Shown here: positions 17,605 to 24,743 of the stretch, one piece after another
Layout: each line of letters starts with the position of its first letter
Position numbering within the stretch: position 1 is the first letter of the stretch
Origin: Burkholderia sp. Bp9143
GTDB taxonomy: Bacteria > Pseudomonadota > Gammaproteobacteria > Burkholderiales > Burkholderiaceae
Length of the DNA stretch: 40,159 nt
Direction: 5' to 3'
NCBI RefSeq assembly: GCF_003853645.1
Contig: NZ_QTPO01000066.1
Location: 1 to 40,159, forward strand
The notes under the pieces: generated by a model
What the model was told of the DNA's origin: nothing
Seen by the model: only the letters and a program-made list of their open reading frames with translations
The model's database searches: none
Made by a program: the position numbers and the translations under genes

Positions 17605-18240
17605 TTATACGAGGTCCAGCACTTCGGTCACCGGACGACGCGGCTTCTGCGCCCAGTTCCCCGGACGCTCGACGCCGATCGCCAGCAGCATGACCGGCAC
17701 TTCGTCGTCGGCCAGCCCGAACTCGCGGTGCACGGCGTCGGCATCGAAACCGATCATCGGCGTCGAACCGAGACCGAGCGAGCGGGCCGCGTAAATCATC
17801 GCCGCGGCGCCGAACGTCGCAGTGCGCACCGCCTCGTCACGGCGGCGTTGCGGGTACTCCATGTAGAGATTGCGTGCGGGAATTTCCCATTCGGCCACCA
17901 TCGGCGCCGGCATCACGCCAGCGTCGACCAGCGGCGCGAGACGCTCGGGGATCACGCTGGTCTCGACCAGTTGGCCGCAGACGATGAACGTAACCGCCGC
18001 ATCGGTGACCGCCGGCTGATTCCATGCGATCGGACTCAACCGCGCCTTCGCTTCACGCGTACGTACGGCGATGAAGCGCCAGTTCTGCAGGTGGAAAGAC
18101 GTCGGCGCGCTCGTGCCGATTCGCACGAGCTCCCGGATCTGGTCATCGCTCAGCGTCGCGTCCGGGTCGTAGTATTTCGCGGCGCTTCGGCTCAGGATGC
18201 ATTCGATCACGGCGTTGGTCATGGCAGTTCCGTTGCTCAT
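17605..18240 (-). CDS. NADPH-dependent nitroreductase family protein
   Basis: A 211-residue FMN oxidoreductase of the nitroreductase/NfsA-like fold. Visible are SRSAAKYYDPDATLSDDQI with the FMN-binding Arg, SAPTSFHLQNWRFI, GAAAMIYAARSLGLGSTPMIGFD and the C-terminal QKPRRPVTEVL. It would reduce nitro compounds, quinones or similar electrophiles. The ATG at 18240 is preferred over the upstream GTG at 18246 because AAGGAG sits five bases before it. It is the first gene of the detoxification run, with promoter element copy 2 about 90 bp upstream and an AraC gene beyond that. Confidence 0.92.
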   Translation of the reverse strand: MSNGTAMTNAVIECILSRSAAKYYDPDATLSDDQIRELVRIGTSAPTSFHLQNWRFIAVRTREAKARLSPIAWNQPAVTDAAVTFIVCGQLVETSVIPERLAPLVDAGVMPAPMVAEWEIPARNLYMEYPQRRRDEAVRTATFGAAAMIYAARSLGLGSTPMIGFDADAVHREFGLADDEVPVMLLAIGVERPGNWAQKPRRPVTEVLDLV

Positions 18241-18330
18241 GGTCACTCCTTAGGTGAGGAAATCAGTTCAAGTACTTGCGTTCTTTCGCGCCATGCGATC
18301 GCGAGAATCGCGATACCTTTCATCGTGCGG

Positions 18331-18428
18331 CTCGTTCACCGGCGCGCTAGGAGTCTCCACTTTAGAGTTCCCGGATACCGATTTCGAGACTACGTTTGCT
18401 CAATAAAATGCTGGAAAGGATCAAGCGC
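18331..18428 (-). repeat. AraC-associated promoter element, copy 2
   Basis: Matches copy 1 (12851-12948) over about 98 bp without gaps, with roughly ten differences. On the minus strand AGTCTCGAA (18383-18391) precedes CTAAAGTGGA (18356-18365) by 17 bases and reads toward the nitroreductase start at 18240. The flanking GGAGTCTCC and AGTCTC create small inverted repeats shared with copy 1 only. Confidence 0.7.
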
Positions 18429-18624
18429 GGAAGTGGTCGATTCGTCGGCTGCGAGGCCGCGTGGCCGCGTGGCGCAAGCCATTTCGTCTCGACGGGATCG
18501 AGCATTCAGAAGGCGACCGAGGTAGACGAGCGCGCCAAAGGCCGCTCGTGTGCGAGACGCGATCGCTGCTCCGTGTCTACCCGTTCAGCGCTTCGTTCAG
18601 GCTGCATACCGACGTGGAAGCGCG
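18429..18624. other. Intergenic remainder after AraC copy 2
   Basis: About 200 bases between promoter element copy 2 and the AraC stop. No motif-bearing frame is seen. The plus-strand frame starting in the element (MLNKMLERIKR) runs into the antisense of the AraC gene and has no coding character. Confidence 0.5.
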
Positions 18625-19581
18625 TCATTGGACTTCGTCGGTCCGACGCCGCCACTGCCCCGGTGTCATTCCCATCTTGTCGGTGAACACCCGCCGGAAT
18701 GCCGCGACCGATCGATACCCGATCGACTCGGCCACGGCCTCAGTGCTGATCGCCGGTTTCTTCAGCTCGTTCGCGGCCAGCGTCATCCGGATGTCGGTGA
18801 GCAGTTCCGTGGCCGAACGCCCCAACTTGTCCTGGAAGTGCCGCATGAAGGTTGCACGCGACATGTTGCATAGATCGGCGAGTTGCGGCAGGCTCCACGG
18901 TCGCGCCGGTTCGGCGAACATCGCCGAAATGGCCGGCGCCAATCGCGGATGGCCGGCCAGCGCGAGCAGCCCCGCCGGAGCTTGCCCGGACTCGCTCGCA
19001 GCACACAGCACCAGCGTGAACAGCGCGGAAGTCAGTGCGTTCAGTATCGCGTATCCGCCGGGCTTGGCGCCGACCGACACCATTCGCATCAGCTCGACAA
19101 GACTGGCGAGCTGGCTCGACGCGGAGCCGATGTCGTTCTCGCCACCGCCGGTCACGTACCGCACCGTCAGCGTCGTGGGCAGGTAGTCGCGAATCAGCCG
19201 ATCATGCGGTGGTCTGATGAAAAACCTCCCGCACAGCAGGTCCAGACGTTCACCCGGACCATCACGCCCGCTGAGCGTCCATCCACTGGATCCGTGACGA
19301 TTGCAGGTCCGGCACTGCACATGTCGGCTGCCGTCGTGCAGCACGTGTGCGGCCCCGTGCGGCAACAGCACGATGTCTCCGCTTACCAGTTCCCTGATCG
19401 ATCCGGTGCCGGCATCCTCGAGGACGGCGCGACCCTTCAGCACGACGTGGTACGGAATCTCGTGCGCTGCGGCTCGCGCCCGGGTCAACTGCCGCGGCGA
19501 ACCGCAGCCGCAGCGCACCTCCAGTTCGCCGGTGACGGTAATCATTTGCAGGAGCTGGCTCAGTGAGTCGACTTGGGACAT
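18625..19581 (-). CDS. RclR-like AraC-family regulator, copy 2 (cupin_6 + HTH)
   Basis: A 318-residue paralogue of the regulator at 12991-13947, same length and nearly the same sequence in the HTH half. It has cupin_6 DIVLLPHGAAHVLHDG and HTH motifs LPQLADLCNMSRATFMRHF and STEAVAESIGYRSVAAFRRVF. The RclR-equivalent cysteines are Cys24 (EVRCGCG) and Cys117 (DLLCGRFF). Unlike copy 1 it carries extra cysteines at 26, 90 and 93, which could alter the oxidant response. Start at 19581 is chosen to match copy 1; frames open further upstream are not family-like. It is followed by promoter element copy 2 and the nitroreductase operon, its probable target. Confidence 0.88.
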   Translation of the reverse strand: MSQVDSLSQLLQMITVTGELEVRCGCGSPRQLTRARAAAHEIPYHVVLKGRAVLEDAGTGSIRELVSGDIVLLPHGAAHVLHDGSRHVQCRTCNRHGSSGWTLSGRDGPGERLDLLCGRFFIRPPHDRLIRDYLPTTLTVRYVTGGGENDIGSASSQLASLVELMRMVSVGAKPGGYAILNALTSALFTLVLCAASESGQAPAGLLALAGHPRLAPAISAMFAEPARPWSLPQLADLCNMSRATFMRHFQDKLGRSATELLTDIRMTLAANELKKPAISTEAVAESIGYRSVAAFRRVFTDKMGMTPGQWRRRTDEVQ

Positions 19582-19870
19582 AGGCTTTCGAAGTTCGGAT
19601 TCGCCGTGCACTGCGTTGACGTCGACGCTGATCATCGTCGCGGCGCCGGGCATGCCGCTGCGTATTGCACGCCGACGTGACCGACACCTCCATACGGATC
19701 GCAAACACGGTTCGCCCCGCGGGTCTCCGGCACGGCACTGTGCGTACAAGACGCACGTAGCGGCAGATCCGTGATGTTCAGGATCGAATGCGTGGCCAAA
19801 ACCGCCGACAACCAACCGTCCTGGCCGATGACGCGCTTCGCTTTGATGTTCGCGACGCAGCCGGGATTTT
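19582..19870. other. Probable gene remains between AraC copy 2 and truncated cupin
   Basis: These 289 bases follow the premature cupin stop. The expected cupin C-terminus is not found in any minus-strand frame here, so the segment was lost or replaced. The AraC copy 2 promoter must lie in its 19.6-kb end. Confidence 0.45.
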
Positions 19871-20158
19871 TCAGCCGGCGTGATACACGCGCACTTCGCC
19901 GTCGTTCACCTTTGATTCGATCGCCCCCGACACCACGTACGCGTAAATGAATGCGGACTTCGCGTGGAAGTGCGGTGTGGAAGCGGCACCCGGCGGGTAC
20001 TCGACCTCCACTGCGACGAGCGACTTGCCCGGCAGATTTGGGATCGCTTGTTCAGAATTCGGCTTCACGATTTCGCCGGCTTCACTCGCGGCGGCGCCGG
20101 CGATCGCGAAAATGGCAGAGGTCGCGAAGACCGCAATCAGAATCGGACGGACGTTCAT
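19871..20158 (-). pseudogene. Secreted cupin-domain protein, C-terminally truncated
   Basis: A 95-residue frame with signal peptide MNVRPILIAVFATSAIFAIAGAAASEA followed by the first half of a small cupin: LVAVEVEYPPGAASTPHFHAKSAFIYAYVVSGAIESKVNDGEVRVYHAG, with metal-ligand-type His in PHFHAK. The second cupin motif (usually starting G-E-x-W just after VYHAG) is absent: TGA follows directly and no frame downstream restores it. It is therefore probably inactive. The start at 20158 is the signal-peptide Met; a longer frame to 20296 has no family support. The MocR-type site 2 and a 16-bp palindrome lie 33-90 bp upstream. Confidence 0.75.
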
Positions 20159-20190
20159 CGTCGGCTCTCCCGTGTTGGCGTTCGAATTCT

Positions 20191-20206
20191 GTACCATCGA
20201 TGGTAC
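20191..20206. promoter_or_regulatory. Perfect 16-bp palindrome GTACCATCGATGGTAC
   Basis: The palindrome lies 33 bp before the cupin start and 6 bp from direct-repeat site 2. GTACCA also resembles the half-site TACCAAGA of the MocR-type operator, so it may be an extra regulator site. It could equally be a site for a different dimeric regulator. Confidence 0.5.
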
Positions 20207-20211
20207 GAACT

Positions 20212-20248
20212 GAAGAACCAAGAACTCCGATTTATGTGTGTACCAAGA
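20212..20248 (+). promoter_or_regulatory. MocR-type direct-repeat operator, site 2
   Basis: ACCAAGA at 20217-20223 and 20242-20248, 25 bp apart, inside a 37-base block beginning GAAGA and with GTGTGT before the second half-site, as in site 1. It lies between the divergent cupin (start 20158) and dehydrogenase-like (start 20406) genes and could control both. Confidence 0.65.
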
Positions 20249-20405
20249 AAGCCGTCGAATGAGACGATCGAGCAGCATGTTGCGCCTTTCACGCATTCAC
20301 GAACCGATGCGTACTACCTAGACTGGGCGCAGGCCGTAACCGACGCGCCGCTACAGAAAACGTGACGCGATCATCACATCCGGCCGCTCGATCGGGAGTT
20401 GGGCA

Positions 20406-21350
20406 ATGCGCACGATCTCTACGAATGTCGCCGTCATCGGAGCGGGCACCGCGGGGCTGGCTGCTTATCGCGCGGCGCGCGCAGCGGGCGCCACGGCCGT
20501 CATCATCGAGGGCGGCCCGTACGGCACGACCTGCGCGCGCGTCGGCTGCATGCCGTCGAAACTGCTGATCGCGGCCGCTGAGGCCGCGCACGCAGCAAAC
20601 CACGCGGCACCGTTCGGTATCGCGGTCGGTAACGTGCACGTCGACGGCGAAGCGGTGATGGCGCGCGTGCGACGTGAACGCGACCGTTTCGTCGGATTCG
20701 TCGTCGACGGCCTGTCGCTGCGCTGATGGAACGACGACCGAGGCGACCTACGAGTACGTGCTCGCGGCCACCGGCAGGCAACCCGACGTCCGCAATCTGG
20801 GACTCGCGAACACGTCGATTGAACTCGGCGAACACGGTGTCCCGCAGTTCGACCCACATACGTTGCAGGTCCACGGGCACCCGGTGTTCATCGCGGGCGA
20901 CGCGAATGGCATCCTGCCGCTCCTGCCCGAAGCAGCAGATGAAGGCCGCACGGCCGGCCGCAACGCCGCGCGATATCCGGACGTCGCGAAAATCGAGCGG
21001 CGGGCGCGACTTGCGATCGTGTTTTCCGATCCTCAAATCGCCCTCGTCGGCGCACGCCATCGCGAGTTGCCCGAGGATACCTTCGTGACAGGCGAGGGCA
21101 GCTTCAAAGACCAGGGACGCAGCCGGGTGATGCTCAAAAATCGCGGGCGCGCGCATGTCTACGTCGATCGTGCAACGCGACGATTCGTCGGCGCGGAAAT
21201 GCTGGGGCCGTCCGCCGAGCATATCGGCCATTTGCTCGCGTGGAGCCTTCAGATGGGTTTGACTGTCGATGCAATGCTCGCGATGCCGTTCTATCACCCG
21301 GTCGTTGAAGAAGCGCTTCGCACGGCGCTCCGGGATACCGCGGCGAGCTC
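20406..21350 (+). pseudogene. Dihydrolipoamide-dehydrogenase-like flavoprotein, internal deletion and frameshift
   Basis: The N-terminal fragment (20406-20726) has the FAD-binding VIGAGTAGLAAYRAARAAGA and redox-active GTTCARVGCMPSKLL (Cys-x4-Cys), then stops after VVDGLSLR. A second frame resumes at about 20719 with YEYVLAATGRQPDVRNLGL, continues through IAGDANGILPLLPEAADEGR and the dimerisation region AMPFYHPVVEEALRTALRD, and loses its own stop, reading into the neighbouring gene. By comparison with the usual 460-480 residues of the family, about 150 residues including the NAD-binding domain are missing, and the two parts are out of frame. The gene is dead as written. MocR-type site 2 lies in its promoter region. 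Confidence 0.85.
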
Positions 21351-21371
21351 GCGGCGGTACGGTAGCGCATG

Positions 21372-21875
21372 TCAGTGGCCGCCGCTTTGGCCGCCGTCGA
21401 CATGCAGGATCACTCCGATGACGAACGGTGCAGAGTCTAGAAAGAGGATGGCCTCGGCGATATCGCTCGTTTCGCCCAGGCGTCCGACAGGGTTGAAGGC
21501 TCCCAACGCTTCGTGGAATTCCGATGCGTGCATCGGCGGCGTGATGTGATGGAAACCCGCCATGTTTACGTTCATCACGGCCGCGTAGTCGTTGGCCGTG
21601 TGTTCGGTGAAAGGCTTTCCGATGTACATGCCAGCATTGTTTACCAGCGTATCGATCCTCCCGAACCGCGCGACGCCTTCGGTAATCACGCGTCGGGCCG
21701 TCGTTCGATCGCCTACGTCGCCGGCAATGCACAGAATGTTGCCGTTGTCCGATGGCTTGATCGAACGTGATGTCGCGACGATCCGGTAATCGAACTATCG
21801 AAATGCCTCGACGACTTTTGCGCCGATGCCTTGCGACGCCCCGGTGACGACGACAACCTTCTGCGACTTGTTCAT
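21372..21875 (-). pseudogene. Short-chain dehydrogenase, nonsense codon and internal deletion
   Basis: From ATG 21875 the frame reads MNKSQKVVVVTGASQGIGAKVVEAFR, then TAG, then continues in the same frame with FDYRIVATSRSIKP, GRIDTLVNNAGMYIGKPF, NVNMAGFHHIT and ends GEILHVDGGQS-like (GVILHVDGGQSGGH). The cofactor motif TGASQGIG and NNAG are present, but between FHHIT and PMHASEF about 60 residues normally holding the catalytic Ser and YxxxK are missing, in frame. Two independent lesions make loss of function near certain. MocR-type site 3 lies about 90 bp upstream of the start. It converges on the damaged dehydrogenase-like gene. Confidence 0.85.
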
Positions 21876-21960
21876 GCTTTACGCGCAAGAATTGAACAAG
21901 AAATCACGGTTGCGTTTCGCCGTGTTGTCTTTTCATTCTTGATCATCACCGGTGTGAGCG

Positions 21961-21997
21961 GAAGAACCAGGATTCCAGTCTTCCGTGCGTGCCAAGA
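21961..21997 (+). promoter_or_regulatory. MocR-type direct-repeat operator, site 3
   Basis: ACCAGGA at 21966-21972 and GCCAAGA at 21991-21997, again 25 bp apart, within a block beginning GAAGA and with GTGCGT before the second half-site. It is the most diverged of the three sites and lies upstream of the damaged SDR gene (start 21875). Confidence 0.6.
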
Positions 21998-22126
21998 ATG
22001 GACGTTCAGGCCCTCCGGTTGTGCTCGTCGGAAAAATCACGCGATGCCGGGCTGGTGGCCTTTTTCTCAATGAAGGCAGCGCCGGAGATTTGCTGCGCCC
22101 ATCGGCGCCAGGGAAAGTGGTCCGCG

Positions 22127-22205
22127 CCGCGTTGATCTTTTTGAGCATTTCATTGAGCAAGTTCAGTCTCGAACCGGTGATCCCGGAGATCTAAAGTGGA
22201 AGCTC
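22127..22205 (+). repeat. AraC-associated promoter element, copy 3
   Basis: A diverged, inverted copy of the elements at 12851 and 18331. CATTGAGCAA (22151-22160), AGTCTCGAA (22165-22173), 17 bases, CTAAAGTGGA (22191-22200) are conserved in order and spacing. It reads toward the DUF3788 gene at 22252, so all three copies point into the start of a gene. Confidence 0.6.
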
Positions 22206-22251
22206 GTTGGCTGCATGACGCAGCTGTCCTACGAGGAGGCGTTGTCAAAGC

Positions 22252-22743
22252 ATGGAACAGGTCCCCGAGATTGGTGACAGAATCACCAATAAATTAGCTC
22301 CGCCCGATGGGCGCACAGTCCGCAACTGGATCGGCCAGAACGCCTTCGAGCACTGGCGAAAGCTGCAGAGCTGGATTGAGGCATCCTACCCCGGTACGTT
22401 TGAGCCAGACTGGATTTACGGAGGCAAGAAACGCGGTTGGTCACTGCGGTACAAGAAGACCAGAGCGCTCTGTACCTTGGTACCGGCATACAAGCAGTTT
22501 TCGGTTCTCGTGGTCCTTGGCAGAGCCGAGCGAGAAGAGTTTGAGGAGCGGCGTTATTCCTGGAGCTCGAAGTTGGTCAAGCTCTACGATGAAGCGCGAG
22601 CATACCCAGACGGGAAGTGGGTGACTATTGAAATCTCATCCGCGGATGACTGGCACGAGGTGACCGATCTAATAGGCATGAAGCGCCGTCCCGTCGACAC
22701 GCTGGGGAAAACCGCCCTCTCAGGCCGCGCCCGGCAAAGTTGA
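22252..22743 (+). CDS. DUF3788 family protein
   Basis: A 163-residue protein of the DUF3788 type: FEHWRKLQSWIEASYPGTFEPDWIYGGKKRGWSLRYKKTRALCTLVPAYKQFSVLVVLGRAEREEFEE. The central KKRGWSLRYKK-x(3)-LCTLVP pattern is typical. It is soluble and of unknown function; family members are often near AraC regulators or stress genes. GAGGAGG lies 12 bp before ATG 22252. Promoter element copy 3 lies about 50 bp upstream, suggesting shared control with the nitroreductase and DUF417 modules. Confidence 0.8.
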   Translation: MEQVPEIGDRITNKLAPPDGRTVRNWIGQNAFEHWRKLQSWIEASYPGTFEPDWIYGGKKRGWSLRYKKTRALCTLVPAYKQFSVLVVLGRAEREEFEERRYSWSSKLVKLYDEARAYPDGKWVTIEISSADDWHEVTDLIGMKRRPVDTLGKTALSGRARQS

Positions 22744-22811
22744 GAGCGTCCCGCTCTCCATGTGGTTCGAGGTACTGCAAGTCCATCGGTCATGTCTCAT
22801 TGAGTTGATCT

Positions 22812-22847
22812 GGTCTTGTACCTTTTGGACAGGTCACAGGTCTTGTA
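22812..22847 (+). promoter_or_regulatory. Direct repeat GGTCTTGTA x2 before GNAT gene
   Basis: GGTCTTGTA occurs at 22812-22820 and 22839-22847, 27 bp apart start to start, within 65 bp of the GNAT ATG. It may be an operator of the GNAT/antitoxin-like pair. It is not the same as the ACCAAGA sites. Confidence 0.5.
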
Positions 22848-22876
22848 AATTGACGGCCGGACGGCAAGGAGCGCTC

Positions 22877-23359
22877 ATGAACAGTTTTCAACTTCATCAT
22901 CTCGACTGCGATCAGGACTACACGGCCGCTTTCAGTGTCATGCGAGAATTGCGTCCCCACCTGACGGACGCTATCGCATTCACCGAGCAGGTGCGACGCC
23001 AAGCCGAGCAGGGATATCGCATCCTGGCTGCTTTACAGGGCGACGAAGTAGTCGCGTTGGCCGGTTATCGCGTCCAGGAGAACTTGCTGTATGGGCGTTT
23101 TCTCTATGTCGACGATCTGGTGACCACCGCAGGCGTCCGCCAGCACGGACTTGGTGCGATGTTGATCGACGCGTTGCGCGAAGAAGCGCGTAAGCAGCGC
23201 TGCGCGAACCTCGTGCTCGATACCGGCCTTGGAAATTCTCTCGCACAACGCTTCTACTTCCGTCAGGGTTTGCTGGCTTTTGGCATGCATTTCCGCCAGC
23301 CGCTTCAAGCCCACACAACGGCCGACACGTCCGATTCCGCCCTGAAGCCAGATAGATGA
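22877..23359 (+). CDS. GNAT family N-acetyltransferase
   Basis: A 160-residue single-domain GNAT protein. LAGYRVQENLLYGRFLYVDDLVTTAGVRQHGLGAMLIDALREEARKQRC gives beta4 and the acetyl-CoA-binding loop (RQHGLGA), and LVLDTGLGNSLAQRFYFRQGL the C-terminal part. The ATG at 22877 has AAGGAG five bases upstream; the longer open frame to 22760 is not family-like. The stop overlaps the ATG of the next small gene (ATGA), so the two are translationally coupled. A 9-bp direct repeat lies in the promoter region. The acceptor substrate is unknown. Confidence 0.9.
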   Translation: MNSFQLHHLDCDQDYTAAFSVMRELRPHLTDAIAFTEQVRRQAEQGYRILAALQGDEVVALAGYRVQENLLYGRFLYVDDLVTTAGVRQHGLGAMLIDALREEARKQRCANLVLDTGLGNSLAQRFYFRQGLLAFGMHFRQPLQAHTTADTSDSALKPDR

Positions 23360-23582
23360 GCACCGCCGTCTGGAAGACACGTGAAGGTTGAGTACGGGGG
23401 CGCTCCGGATCATCCGAGTTGCAACCGATATCTCCGGGGAAATACAGAGCACGCTCTTCTGGTATCGCAATGAGCCGTTGCCGACCTTTGACTACAAGAC
23501 TGCTGAACAGCTAGTGTCGGAAGGACGCGTTGACGACTTGCTTCGCTACGTCGCTTCGATCGAGACAGGTGCGGCCGGCTAA
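23356..23582 (+). pseudogene. DUF2384 (MbcA/ParS/Xre antitoxin-like) small gene with early frameshift
   Basis: ATG 23356 reads MSTAVWKTREG and stops at TGA 23389. In another frame TTG 23388 continues LSTGALRIIRVATDISGEIQSTLFWYRNEPLPTFDYKTAEQLVSEGRVDDLLRYVASIETGAAG. The WYRNEPLPTFDYKTAEQLV-x-EGR pattern is the C-terminal toxin-binding part of DUF2384 antitoxins. The two pieces look like one original protein of about 75 residues, split by loss of two bases (or gain of one). The TGA and TTG overlap (TTGA), so reinitiation might still give the main part. It overlaps the GNAT stop, hinting at an acetyltransferase/antitoxin pair. Confidence 0.65.
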
Positions 23583-23814
23583 CGCTGAAAGCTTGCGCAC
23601 GGGTCTGCAAAATAACGGTTACTCTCGGCTCAAAGCCGACCTACGATCCATGTTCAGTGACGCAAGACAGGGAGCGGGGCTTACCGGGCTGGACGTCGTT
23701 CCGCGGTATGTTGCCTGCCCCACCTCTTCAAACGCCCGGCTCGCATCGGCAATCGTCGATCATCGCTTCGCTCATTCTTTCCCCGGGTTCCTGTCACATT
23801 GACGGATCGACCGA

Positions 23815-24741
23815 TCACGGCACATCGTCGCCACGCGCCGCACGCAGCAACTCGAACCATGCGTCGTGCTCGAGCGCGAGATGCGTCGCGGCAACCGCTT
23901 CGCGCAGCGCGGCGATCCGGCTCGACCCGACGATCGGCAGCGGCCGGCACGGCAGCGCCAGCAGCCACGCGAACACGGCTGTCGCCGCCGACACGCCGAA
24001 TTCGCGACCGACCCGCGCCGCGCATTCGCGGACGCGAATTGCCGCCCGCGTCGAATCCGTCAGCACGCGGCCGCCCGCCAGCGGCGACCACAGCATCGGC
24101 GGACAGCGCCACTGCTGCGCCTGGTCGAACGTGCCGTCGTCGAGCGGCGCGAGATGCAGCGGCGAGCATTCGACCTGGTTCGTCGCGAGCGACATCCCGT
24201 GCGTGGCCATCCGGTCCTGCAGCAGCGCCGCCTGCGACGGCGAAAAATTGGATATCCCGAATCCCATCACCTTTCCTTCCCGCCGCAAGCGCGCGAATGT
24301 CGCCGCGACTTCGTCGGCGTCCATCAGCGGATCGGGACGGTGCAGCAGCAGCAGGTCGATCCGGTCGGTATGCAACGCGCGCAGCGACTGTTCGACAGAC
24401 GCGACGATATGCGCCGCACGCGTGTCGTAGCGCTTGAACCGGTACGCGGGCCGCCGCCCGGAAACGAGCTGGATCCCGCACTTCGTGACGAGCCGGATCC
24501 GTTCGCGCAGAGGCGGCGCATCGGCAAGCACTTCGCCGAATAACGCCTCGGCCGTGTAGTCGCCGTAGATGTCCGCGTGATCGAAGCTCGTCACGCCCAG
24601 TTCGAGCGCTGCCTCGATCAGCGCGCGGCGCTCGGCGCGCGACAACCGCCAGTCGGCGAGCCGCCACATCCCGAACACGATGCGCGAGAACGGCATCGCA
24701 TCGCCGCCCATCGCGATCGTCGGACAACGTTCCGTCGTCAT
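23815..24741 (-). CDS. Aldo/keto reductase
   Basis: A 308-residue NADP-dependent oxidoreductase of the YdhF/tas-like AKR group. FDHADIYGDYTAEALFGEVL holds the catalytic Asp and Tyr; RLVTKCGIQ the Lys; LLLLHRPDPLMDADEVAATF the active-site His; GFGISNFSPSQAALL and PIVGSSRIAALREAV the cofactor-binding end. It starts two bases after the porin stop and is the last gene of the thu-type operon, so it may process the keto-sugar made by the ThuAB proteins. That role is inferred from position only. Confidence 0.92.
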   Translation of the reverse strand: MTTERCPTIAMGGDAMPFSRIVFGMWRLADWRLSRAERRALIEAALELGVTSFDHADIYGDYTAEALFGEVLADAPPLRERIRLVTKCGIQLVSGRRPAYRFKRYDTRAAHIVASVEQSLRALHTDRIDLLLLHRPDPLMDADEVAATFARLRREGKVMGFGISNFSPSQAALLQDRMATHGMSLATNQVECSPLHLAPLDDGTFDQAQQWRCPPMLWSPLAGGRVLTDSTRAAIRVRECAARVGREFGVSAATAVFAWLLALPCRPLPIVGSSRIAALREAVAATHLALEHDAWFELLRAARGDDVP

Positions 24742-24743
24742 GC

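Larger units (their letters stand above)
21876..22251. other. Intergenic regulatory region with operator site 3 and promoter element copy 3
   Basis: These 376 bases separate the dead SDR gene from the DUF3788 gene. They hold direct-repeat site 3 (21961-21997) and promoter element copy 3 (about 22127-22205). No gene with recognisable features is present. Confidence 0.6.

Noticed and set aside
18396..18686. A 96-codon + strand frame starting MLNKMLERIKR, and the similar starts in the other two promoter-element copies
   Set aside because: The shared start is only the repeated element; the three frames diverge completely afterwards and copy 2 runs into antisense of the AraC gene. A fossil gene start cannot be fully excluded.
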